DNA of 64,000 nucleotides from JAAUTG01 sp964458705 (GTDB taxonomy: Bacteria > Bacteroidota > Bacteroidia > Chitinophagales > Saprospiraceae), in contig CAYWKD010000016.1 of the NCBI GenBank assembly GCA_964458705.1, forward strand, positions 12,318 through 76,317, read 5' to 3'. Made by a program: the position numbers and the translations under genes. Below are positions 12,401 to 18,678 of this stretch, piece after piece. The notes beneath the pieces were generated by a model. The model ran no database searches. It saw nothing but the letters and a program-made list of their open reading frames with translations, and had not been told where the DNA came from. The first letter of the stretch is position 1. Each line of letters begins with the position of its first letter.

Positions 12401-14519
12401 AGTTACCATTGAAAACCTTGAAAATGCAAGTTGTGAACAAACCAATGGGCAGTTTACAGTCATGCCTAGTGGGGGAACTCCGCCGTATCAATTTGACATC
12501 GGAGCAGGAATGACCAATGATGCTACTTTTACAGAATTAGCAGAAGGCACCTACAGTGTTACAGTAACCGATGCACGCAACTGCGAAGAAGTCCATGTGG
12601 CTACCGTAGGTCAAGATGAGCCAATTCGCACCAGTATTGTCAATCGTGTAGAGGCTAACTGCGGTATTTCTGAAGGAGCATTCACTGTGATCGTCTTTGG
12701 TGGTGCAGCACCTTATCAGTACAATATTGGTAATGGGATAACAAACAACAACCGATTCGAGAATCTTGAGCGTGGAAATTATAATTTGACCATCACTGAT
12801 GACAAAGGTTGCGAATTGATGACTACAATACAAGTGGCTGGCTCAGAAGCTCCAACCGCAACGATAAGGAATGTAAAACCTACCGATTGCGGTGAAGCAA
12901 ATGGTGCATTCACGGTGGAAGCAAGCGGAGGCACTGCGCCTTACACTTTTAATATTGGCGATGGAGCAGTCGTGGCATCAAATTTCCAAAACCTGAGAGG
13001 AGGTGATTACACTGTCTCTGTTACAGATGCCAACGGATGTTCTAGTACAGTAAGTACCACTATTGAAGTAGAAGAAGGTGCTGCACCGAGTGCCAGCTTC
13101 CTAATGGAAACAGTCAATTTTATCGTAGAACTTGTTAATGATTCTGAAAATGCAGTTGAAATGTCTTGGGACTTGGGGGATGGTACGATGTATAATGGAA
13201 CTAATGTCATTCACGAATATGCGAGTGCAGGTACTTACAATATATGTTTAACAGTCTCCAACGAATGCGGGGAAGACACTTATTGTGAGTCTATTACACT
13301 TGAAGCAACCCAAAGTGTGGCTAGCCTCACAGGATGGATACAAACAGAGTTAGAGCAACCTATTTCAGCAGTAAATGTAACCTGCACTAGCACTGATCCA
13401 AGTTTGACTAATGATGTAGGGACGTATAATTTTGCAGCACTTCCAACAGGAGAAACTTACAAAATTGTGCCAGAGAAACGCCAAAATATTTTGAATGGTG
13501 TAAGTACTTACGATCTGTTCTTAATCAATAATCACATACTCACCACTCAACCACTTGATTCTCCTTACAAGATCATAGCAGCAGACGTAGATAAATCGGG
13601 TGCTGTTACCACTTTTGATGTGCTAATTTTGAGGAAATTACTGCTCGGTGTTGAATCAGAATTACCTACGGGACAGACCTCTTGGCGATTCGTGCCAGCC
13701 GACTATGAGTTTCCTGACCCCAAACGTCCTCTAAGTAACGACTTCCCTGAATACATCGAAGTAGAAGCACTCAATCAAAGTATTGATAATGCTAATTTTA
13801 TTGGGATAAAAATTGGAGATGTCAATAACAATGTCATGCTTAATCAATCTGAGAGTATAGAGCAGCGCAGCATGGCAACACTTGCATTGGATGCCATTTT
13901 TGACCTACAAAAGAATGAATATAAGATCGAAGTGCCAATTAATGTGACGAGTCTTCAGTTTACGCTAGCTGTTGATCCAACACAGGCAGTCATTTCGGAT
14001 TTGTCATTAGGAGATATAGAAGGCTTATCCTTAGCTAATTTTGGCTTAAACCGAATTGAACAAGGTCTTGTAACAGTGAGCTGGCATCGTGGAAATCAAA
14101 AGAATAGAAGTAACCACCTGATGACACTTCAACTAAAGTCAACGAAAGCAATCAACTTTAATACTGCTATTCGCCTAACTTCTGAGGTTACTAAAGCAGA
14201 AGCGGTCAGGGATGATAAGAATATTTACCGTCCTGTTTTTAACGTAGTTTCTAAATCTGAACAGTTGACACTTTATCCTAATACGCCCAATCCATTTAAA
14301 GAAAGGACGCTTATTCAGTTTTATTTACCCAATGATGATTTTGTTACGGTAGAATTGATGAACGAATCAGGCAGACTACTGAAAGTGATAAATCAGCCTA
14401 TGCGAGCTGGCAAGCAGTCACTACTTATCAATAGTAATAATCTTCCGGCGGGATTGATTTACTATCGCCTCTCGACCAGTCGTGAAAGTATAGTCGGAAA
14501 GATGCTCCTGATAGAGTGA
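6492..14519 (+). CDS. Giant (2675-residue) T9SS surface protein: duplicated beta-helix region, 19 SprB-like repeats, PKD, dockerin-like, sorting domain
   Basis: A signal peptide ends near residue 25 (LAAQ). Two tandem copies of a region of about 350 residues follow (bases about 6590-7630 and 7660-8730). Each opens with a TNTNDxGxGSLRAAI motif typical of right-handed parallel beta-helix (pectate-lyase-like) surface proteins. Nineteen SprB-like units follow, with the hallmark Cys-Gly-x-x-Asn-Gly and GGTPPY, then a Tyr/Phe-Asn/Asp-Ile-Gly-Asn-Gly turn. Next come a PKD domain (about 13090-13310, WDLGDG), a dockerin-like calcium pair (about 13490-13660 and 13800-13830, DVDKSG and IGDVNNN) and a type A T9SS sorting domain (LYPNTPNPF, bases about 14270-14516). 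Adhesion is inferred from the architecture; no catalytic site is evident. It is transcribed in the same direction as the OmpA gene, 227 bp downstream. Confidence 0.93.
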   Translation: MMIPLRFYTVVSLLLGIVTFSNLAAQSEDCILRNGDLVVTNTNDSGSGSLRAAIACANSIAGSNRIIFDINGTGQQVIFVGQTTGEPLPPLSDEGTIIDGTTQSGSSVEPRIVLDGRATQWDLPVNGLFILANNCEVLGLEIRYFPDDGIDIFGADNVKIGRPRRGNVVYGCGEERDYYDEASPRGPWEGCGIVLRNGANFCQIQSNLIGTDKDFTSTFPNEYAGILIRTNSSNNVIGGSGDDVYNVIAFNQVGVQIDGSTSCAMFGNSMLCNKNDAIRFRNGGNQNKPAPIITTASTEVIRGTAIPGDFVEIFVNKSSECSDTPCQGRVFVTRLVARPDSSWSFTTSGINFNDFDIVTATATDAAGNTSDFANCRSLNTIENTCAEANGTIWVTNTNDDGDGSLRAAIECANSIAGQNTIKFNISGTGRKVIYVSSTTGQPLPALIDDNTILDASTQTGFGQNGNYEPLIVLDGSAADWDIPYNAIWIRGNNCEVYALEVRNFPDDGIDVSAANGVVIGAPNKGNVIYNCGIDQDIFPNVNPSGPWEGCGIILKNGSSNCKVSSNIIGTNYNKTIEIGNENCGIAVSNRERNHTIGGNNLEEGNYIAHNPMGIELRTGASQITMLKNTFNCNDTIAIVLRGTANANKQAPVINQVAAVGSSKLLGGTATPNDQIELYLSSSAFCPNKPCQGQIYLGSVQANSSGEWIFSATATNIPADAVITATATDVSGNTSAFASCYTNQLASCDEFRATIASRRNETCDSDNGTFSVAVEGGTAPYIYNIGNGTTLSPDFTNLDSGTYSVTITDANGCIATQATAINSLAPPTIFVVDTSSATCGQPTGAFTILAFGGVPPFQFDIGNGFTDNNRFEQLASGTYELTLSDATGCQTIETIEISELASIELSIMTLEDASCGENNGVAVGKISGGIEPIVYDLGPLSSSTSRFENLAPGTYTMIARDANGCRASHSFTIDATPPLSLSVSDVEDADCSQASGQIIVTATGGTPPILYNYGNGLTANPIFSNLNPGTYLITATDANGCEAVQSARITSMGNLSVTLTSQIDASCGENNGSFTVEVVSGEAPFTFDIGQGVSSTTTFTDLAVGDYVLTITDASGCTTTQEVYIDEIPPLGLEVVNVINANCATGGGAFNVFASGGTLPINYSIGEGETSNPFFGGLPAGNYTITATDASGCQATRTIEIGLIGSLELAPVEITNATCGLSNGAVFIEPTSGQPPYQYKISGEASNSNIIDGLAAGTYEISVTDAVGCSATQQIIIEEDGTTLEANTNIINIAECGQSNGSFNVEVEGGTAPYTYAINNDEQDHSTFDNLSGGTYEVIIEDANNCEIIETVVLEETPPITTEIAAQSNTSCGLDNGQFSIAALTGTAPYTFTIGNENFESGDFTDVEAGVYEVVITDANGCATVEVVTIEEGGTTLSAVTTINNIATCGQSNGQFEIEPTGGLLPYIYSIGNGEQDSPIFDDLSGGTYIYTLTDANGCEFINEIVIKETPPITVSIANKTDAKCGEDNGQFDVVVTSGTPPYSYNIGDGIITNPSFVNLASGRYAVTVTDANFCTTTEIIAIDESLPLSVRIDDRVVAKCGAANGAFTVTTTGGTPPYSYNIGNGETTNALFDDLAGGAYSLVVTDSQGCKTTTNVVIEQTNTLSASIINQTAANCGQNNAIIEIKVEGGQAPYQYTISNQTFDESTIEGLGAGRYTVIVSDAFDCTANLEVSIEENSTIEANAVAIQTDFCGEGDGAFTINASGGTAPYVFTWSNGTDEDGVFTDVAAGEYDITTTDANGCQAIVNVVIEKNTDLAISLLNQQAPTCGEANGIITVSASGGTAPYSFDIGNGISTSSTFSNLTANEYPIKVIDGNGCIASLTVNLESAVAPLSVSTVNQLEVSCRLNNGSFELEVEGGTAPYTYDIGNGETTTSVFTALEVGTYVVTIMDNAGCEAFEDVTIGSVETLQVTIENLENASCEQTNGQFTVMPSGGTPPYQFDIGAGMTNDATFTELAEGTYSVTVTDARNCEEVHVATVGQDEPIRTSIVNRVEANCGISEGAFTVIVFGGAAPYQYNIGNGITNNNRFENLERGNYNLTITDDKGCELMTTIQVAGSEAPTATIRNVKPTDCGEANGAFTVEASGGTAPYTFNIGDGAVVASNFQNLRGGDYTVSVTDANGCSSTVSTTIEVEEGAAPSASFLMETVNFIVELVNDSENAVEMSWDLGDGTMYNGTNVIHEYASAGTYNICLTVSNECGEDTYCESITLEATQSVASLTGWIQTELEQPISAVNVTCTSTDPSLTNDVGTYNFAALPTGETYKIVPEKRQNILNGVSTYDLFLINNHILTTQPLDSPYKIIAADVDKSGAVTTFDVLILRKLLLGVESELPTGQTSWRFVPADYEFPDPKRPLSNDFPEYIEVEALNQSIDNANFIGIKIGDVNNNVMLNQSESIEQRSMATLALDAIFDLQKNEYKIEVPINVTSLQFTLAVDPTQAVISDLSLGDIEGLSLANFGLNRIEQGLVTVSWHRGNQKNRSNHLMTLQLKSTKAINFNTAIRLTSEVTKAEAVRDDKNIYRPVFNVVSKSEQLTLYPNTPNPFKERTLIQFYLPNDDFVTVELMNESGRLLKVINQPMRAGKQSLLINSNNLPAGLIYYRLSTSRESIVGKMLLIE
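6590..8730 (+). repeat. Tandem duplication of a beta-helix module of about 350 residues
   Basis: The two halves share the start motif (TNTNDxGxGSLRAAI), the NNCEV-x-x-LE-x-R-x-FPDDGID stretch, the PWEGCGI stretch and the Cys-Pro-Gly-Gln ending, in the same order. This is a whole-module duplication with moderate divergence. Confidence 0.8.
8740..13080 (+). repeat. Nineteen SprB-like protein repeats
   Basis: Counted from the Cys at the head of each unit (for example CDSDNG, CGQPTG, CGENNG, CGEANG). Units are about 75-80 codons. They are more uniform than those of the protein at the start of the window, and most replace the usual Trp-Ser-Asn-Gly turn by Ile-Gly-Asn-Gly. Confidence 0.85.
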
Positions 14520-14618
14520 TTTAAACAAGGATATTCAAAGCCTATAAACTTATAGATGCACTAGATTTTGGGGCAACTCGGGAGGTAAATTATAAAGGTT
14601 GATTAAGGTTGAATTGAT

Positions 14619-15311
14619 CTAGTGGCACATCACAGGATCATTTAATGCTTCCCAAAAGCGAAGTTCCGTAGGAAATTCAATTGCAAAGCCTCGAAAGATA
14701 AGAACAACTGCTGCTACCAACATAGCAAAAGAAGCAACATGCTGTAAAGAGCGTTTAATTTTGGAGGTTATGGTATTTTTTAAGAAGAATACTCCAACCA
14801 TTAACGGCATTGTACCTAAGCCAAATAATAACATAAATAATGTGCCCTGTAGTGCATTTCCTGTAGTAATGGCTCCTGCTAAAGCTAGATAAACCAAACC
14901 ACAAGGCAGCAGACCATTCAACATGCCTAAAGTCAGATGTCCATTGGGACGATTGATGTGGCGAGCAAATTGTTGCTTTAAGAACTGAGCATATTTAGAA
15001 ACAATAGGAATCTGTAAAAAGCGTGTTTCTAGGTTAATTTTGAAAATGACAACTAATAAAACTAAAATGCCTAAAAAAATAGAAAAGCCTTTTTGAATGC
15101 CTGCCATAAAAAGTCCCTTGCCTAACAAGCCAAACAGTAGACCTAGTAGAGCGTAAGTAAGAACACGCCCTAAGTTGTACTGTATAGCAGAAAAAGCCAT
15201 CTGCCACTTTTCCTGTCTGCTAAGAGGTAAGGCTAGCACTAACGGCCCGCACATACCTAAGCAGTGCGTGCTTCCCACTATTCCAATTGTTAAAGCTGTC
15301 CAGTAAATCAT
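14619..15311 (-). CDS. TauE/SafE-like membrane protein of the cbb3 oxidase operon
   Basis: About 230 residues with six predicted membrane helices. The first helix carries STHCLGMCGP, the His-Cys-x-x-x-Cys-Gly-Pro signature of the small TauE/SafE-like proteins that end cco operons in Bacteroidota. These are related to the DsbD transmembrane domain and to CcoS/CcoH-linked copper or thiol handling; the exact substrate is not established. I chose the ATG at 15311, one base after the ccoH stop, over a TTG at 15323 that would overlap ccoH. It is the last gene of the operon. The facing giant surface gene ends 99 bp away. Confidence 0.85.
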   Translation of the reverse strand: MIYWTALTIGIVGSTHCLGMCGPLVLALPLSRQEKWQMAFSAIQYNLGRVLTYALLGLLFGLLGKGLFMAGIQKGFSIFLGILVLLVVIFKINLETRFLQIPIVSKYAQFLKQQFARHINRPNGHLTLGMLNGLLPCGLVYLALAGAITTGNALQGTLFMLLFGLGTMPLMVGVFFLKNTITSKIKRSLQHVASFAMLVAAVVLIFRGFAIEFPTELRFWEALNDPVMCH

Positions 15312-15312
15312 A

Positions 15313-15747
15313 TTACAAAACAATTGTTTCTTCGCTATAATAATCTTTGCCCTCTAATGACCAATTAATTTTTACTTTCCAAAGCCCACTGGTCAATCCA
15401 GCGATGGGGACGACTTGTTTACCTTGCTCATTCGTACCTATTGCAATTTTAAAATCTTTCGACTCATCGGAGGGTCTAAAAAAGTGTACTTCTCCTGAGA
15501 TGCTAGCATTTCGCTCAGGAAACTGAAGATTGACTAACTGACGGTCATCATTAATATTCACTGCTACTTCGGCATTTACTGCATTAGCTAGTTTGTTATA
15601 ATGCTGTTGATATTTTAAGTCTTCCTCGTAATAATTATCAATTACTAAACTGTTATTATGCGTCGTTGAGCGAATTACTGCAAATACTAGTATGGCTACA
15701 AAAGTGCCATAAAATAAAGCAATCCCAGTTCCCCAGTTAAATTTCAT
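15313..15747 (-). CDS. ccoH: CcoH/FixH family protein
   Basis: 144 residues: a single N-terminal membrane helix (about 7-27) followed by a periplasmic beta-sandwich-like domain with the YYEEDLKYQ motif just after the helix, as in FixH. FixH/CcoH is needed for assembly of the cbb3-type cytochrome c oxidase. It lies 85 bp after ccoG and is separated from the following TauE/SafE-like gene by a single base, consistent with translational coupling. Confidence 0.9.
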   Translation of the reverse strand: MKFNWGTGIALFYGTFVAILVFAVIRSTTHNNSLVIDNYYEEDLKYQQHYNKLANAVNAEVAVNINDDRQLVNLQFPERNASISGEVHFFRPSDESKDFKIAIGTNEQGKQVVPIAGLTSGLWKVKINWSLEGKDYYSEETIVL

Positions 15748-15832
15748 CTTTTTTATTTTGGAAGACAGAAAAGTACTTACGTCATTGTCAGATCACTTTT
15801 ACTGTCAAATTTTAAAACATTTATCATCTAGC

Positions 15833-17302
15833 TCACTTCACTGGTCCTAGAAAGGAAGTGGTTACTACATCAATCACTTCACCCTCTGATAGCACTTCTA
15901 CTTTTATTTTATTTTTCCGTCCATCCAGCTTATCCTTAGGCAACTGAATAAATAATGCTCCTTCCGTTATGTCAGACTTTTTTGCCATTGGAACTTCACC
16001 TACCAATTTTACACTACCGTAACTTGTTAGCAATCTAAATTCAACAGGAAATTCTTTTGCTGTTTTATTAATAATTTGATAATTATATAAATTGCTGACA
16101 GTAGTTTCATCTACTTCTTGATACAACATTCCCGGTGTACGCAGCAGTAAGGCTTCTACATCTGTCCTGCTAGAAATCAAAAAAGCTTGCACACCTAATA
16201 ATATAACTAAAAATGCAGAATAGGCAATTACACGAGGGGTGAAAATCTTCTTACGTCCCTGCTCAATGCCATTGAATGAGTCATATCGAATCAATCCACG
16301 ATCTTTACCTACCTTATCCATAATTTCATCACAGGCATCAATACAAGCTGTACAGTTGATACATTCTAGCTGCGTACCATTTCTGATATCAATTCCTGTC
16401 GGACAAACTCGCACACACAAGCCACAGGCTACACAATCTCCTTGTTTTTGCTGAATCGTTTCTACCGGATTTGCTAGTGCCACTCCATCCGCACTCAATG
16501 CCAGAGCAGGAGCTATTTCCTTTTCTTTTGTTTTTTTAATTTTTCCTCTCGGCTCTCCTCTCACATGGTCATAATGTACAACAATCGAATTATTATCTAA
16601 CAATACGCTTTGCATTCTCCCGTAAGGGCAAATAGCAATACATACTTGTTCGCGCATGTAGGAAAAAACAAAATAGAATGCAAAAGAGAAAATAATCATT
16701 GTTATAAAGCCTTGCCAGTTTTCTGAAACTGGGGAAGTTGCTAACTTAACGACCTCATCAGAGCCTATAATCCAAGCTAGAAAAGTATTAGCGACTAGGA
16801 CTGCAATAACAAAGAAAATTACTTGCTTGCTTACTTTTTTAAATATTTTATCGGTTGTCCAAGGAGCTTTATTCAATCTTCGTTGTGCATTAGCATCTCC
16901 TTCTATCCAATACTCTATTTTGCGATAGACCATTTCCATAAAAATAGTCTGAGGACAAAACCAACCACAGAAAACTCGCCCAAATACTACTGTGAATAGG
17001 ACAATGAAAACCATGAAAGTTAGCATTGCCAACACAAATAAATAGAAATCTTGCGGTGCAAAATGGATACCAAACAATATAAAATTTCGCGCTAAAACAT
17101 CAAATAAAAACAATGGGTCACCATTTATTTTTATCCAAGGCATTCCAAATAGAAAGGCTAATAATACATAACTCAGATAGGTGCGCCATTTAAAAAAGCG
17201 ACCACTCACTTTTTTAGGATAAATCCACTTCCGCTTTCCGTCTTTATCTACTGTAGCTATAGAGTCTCTGAACTCCTCTGTATCATATATTTCTTCGTAC
17301 AT
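15833..17302 (-). CDS. ccoG: Cytochrome c oxidase accessory protein CcoG (FixG/RdxA)
   Basis: 489 residues, the usual family length. It has several membrane helices (about 42-57, 85-107, 160-180, 200-216 and 348-366). Two Cys-Pro motifs (CGWFCP at 112, CIAICP at 221) lie in the membrane part, as in the NapH/FixG fold. A cytoplasmic 2[4Fe-4S] ferredoxin domain follows (Cys290-293-296-300 and Cys314-317-320-324). A C-terminal immunoglobulin-like periplasmic domain completes the protein. CcoG is proposed to reduce copper(II) during cbb3 oxidase assembly. It follows ccoP by 160 bp. Confidence 0.95.
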   Translation of the reverse strand: MYEEIYDTEEFRDSIATVDKDGKRKWIYPKKVSGRFFKWRTYLSYVLLAFLFGMPWIKINGDPLFLFDVLARNFILFGIHFAPQDFYLFVLAMLTFMVFIVLFTVVFGRVFCGWFCPQTIFMEMVYRKIEYWIEGDANAQRRLNKAPWTTDKIFKKVSKQVIFFVIAVLVANTFLAWIIGSDEVVKLATSPVSENWQGFITMIIFSFAFYFVFSYMREQVCIAICPYGRMQSVLLDNNSIVVHYDHVRGEPRGKIKKTKEKEIAPALALSADGVALANPVETIQQKQGDCVACGLCVRVCPTGIDIRNGTQLECINCTACIDACDEIMDKVGKDRGLIRYDSFNGIEQGRKKIFTPRVIAYSAFLVILLGVQAFLISSRTDVEALLLRTPGMLYQEVDETTVSNLYNYQIINKTAKEFPVEFRLLTSYGSVKLVGEVPMAKKSDITEGALFIQLPKDKLDGRKNKIKVEVLSEGEVIDVVTTSFLGPVK

Positions 17303-17421
17303 GAGTATTGAGATTTTGAATATTTATTTCTTGTGGAGTGTTAAAACAACAATCTGATTTTCACTTTAAAATTGAGGAAAATTTTGGCGTTAATTGGTGA
17401 TCTCTGTTACTTAACAGCTTG

Positions 17422-17455
17422 ATGTTGGATATTGAACCGAATCAACATCCAACAT
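17422..17455 (-). terminator. Stem-loop after ccoP, possible processing or partial terminator
   Basis: Inverted repeat of 9 bp (ATGTTGGAT / ATCCAACAT) with a 16-nt loop, eight bases downstream of the ccoP stop and before ccoG. No T run follows on the minus strand. It may split the operon transcript and set the ccoNOQP to ccoG ratio. Confidence 0.4.
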
Positions 17456-17462
17456 TCATTAT

Positions 17463-18410
17463 TTAATTAACCATTCCTATCATTTTGCTTTCCTCTGTCT
17501 TCGTTGAATCACTATCCATTGTTTCTGCTGCTTGCGGTTGGTAAAGCTCCCCTTCTGGCTCTTTTGCATTTGGAGGATTTGTACCTTCCAATGTCTTGAT
17601 GAAACTCGTTAGTTGTAGCATCTCATTAGGGTTCATCTGAGCTTGCCAGGCAATCATTCCTTTTTCTGGTACACCGTACTTGATAGTTTTGAAAATATCT
17701 TTGACGCCGCCACCATGTATCCAGTATTTGTCTGTTAAATTAGGTCCAACACCACCTTCTCCTAATTGACCGTGACAAGCAGCACACTTTGCCTTGAAGG
17801 AAGTTTGACCAATTGCCAATTGGGCTTCCTCTGTAATCATTTCTGCATTCGTCTCATCAATTAAATTAGCTTGAGATGCTAGATATTTTTTCTTTGCTTC
17901 CTCTGCTTGCTCCATTTGCTGTGCATATTGTTCGGAGGAACTCAAGCCGTAATCTGTGAAGTGATAATAAGTTAGATAAATCCCTGCAAAAAGAATAGTC
18001 ATGTAGAACATAGCTACCCACCAAGGTGGAAGGCTGTTATCCAATTCGCGAATGCCATCGTAATTATGGTCTAGCATGACATCCCGCTCACGCTCGACAG
18101 GTACTGCTTTTGTCCAACGTTTCATTAAGCGTTCCCAGTAGGATTGTTTTTCAAGCATTCCTGCTTTTTCAAATCCCGCTTCACCGTGTTCTTGAATTAA
18201 CTGTATTTTTTGAGCGTCCATTATCATACTATTCATGCGTAAAATGCCCCAAAACCCAGCTAGTATGCCTACAATCCCTAACAGTAAAATCATATCTCCC
18301 ATGATACGCTCTACTAAATGTGGATCACTTGCTTGTGAATAGGCAGCTACCGTAGATATAATTACTAGCACTGCCACTAAAAATAGATTATTATATTTTT
18401 TAATGCTCAT
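17463..18410 (-). CDS. ccoP: cbb3-type cytochrome c oxidase subunit III (CcoP), mono-heme form
   Basis: 315 residues. There are two N-terminal membrane helices (about 8-25 and 37-57), the second N-terminal-domain helix near 130-149 with the PPWW motif before it, and one c-type cytochrome domain with heme site Cys209-x-x-Cys212-His213 and a probable axial Met252. Classical proteobacterial CcoP has two hemes; a single one is what is seen here. The Asp-rich tail after residue 275 is unconserved. The start overlaps the end of ccoQ by 11 bp. Confidence 0.93.
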   Translation of the reverse strand: MSIKKYNNLFLVAVLVIISTVAAYSQASDPHLVERIMGDMILLLGIVGILAGFWGILRMNSMIMDAQKIQLIQEHGEAGFEKAGMLEKQSYWERLMKRWTKAVPVERERDVMLDHNYDGIRELDNSLPPWWVAMFYMTILFAGIYLTYYHFTDYGLSSSEQYAQQMEQAEEAKKKYLASQANLIDETNAEMITEEAQLAIGQTSFKAKCAACHGQLGEGGVGPNLTDKYWIHGGGVKDIFKTIKYGVPEKGMIAWQAQMNPNEMLQLTSFIKTLEGTNPPNAKEPEGELYQPQAAETMDSDSTKTEESKMIGMVN

Positions 18411-18597
18411 TATTTTTCGTTTCAGATGTTAAAGAATCGTCGCCTTCCAATGGAAGGCTTGCCATTTTTTGGATGAATTTTTTGTCGCTTCGCATCGCCA
18501 TGAAAACCGTGATGCTAAAGACGGTGAAAAACGTCAATAAAGAAAATAATGCCATCCAATTGATGTTTCCTGTTTGTTCTAATATGTGTTTATACAT
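18400..18597 (-). CDS. ccoQ: CcoQ-like small subunit of the cbb3 oxidase
   Basis: 65 residues with one membrane helix (about 16-34), then a polar tail. Size, single helix and position between ccoNO and ccoP match CcoQ/FixQ, which stabilises the complex. Sequence alone is weakly conserved, so the name rests mainly on context. The 3' end overlaps ccoP by 11 bp. Confidence 0.8.
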   Translation of the reverse strand: MYKHILEQTGNINWMALFSLLTFFTVFSITVFMAMRSDKKFIQKMASLPLEGDDSLTSETKNNEH

Positions 18598-18678
18598 TTT
18601 TATTGGTATGGAGTAGAGTGCAATTGGTGGAAAATAAATTATTCACTTTCCACCAGTCGCACTCTACGAGTTAACTAA

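Noticed and set aside
12231..12833. Long minus-strand frames in the SprB-like repeat array
   Set aside because: They repeat with the array period and translate to Cys/Ile-rich nonsense; repeated plus-strand codons cause them.
8740..13080. CRISPR-like regular repeats
   Set aside because: The period is about 230 bp, the units are diverged, and the frame is one continuous protein.
14557..14624. 8-bp inverted repeat CACTAGAT / ATCTAGTG around the end of the TauE/SafE-like gene
   Set aside because: The arms are about 50 bp apart, one includes the stop codon, and AT-rich sequence makes such pairs common.
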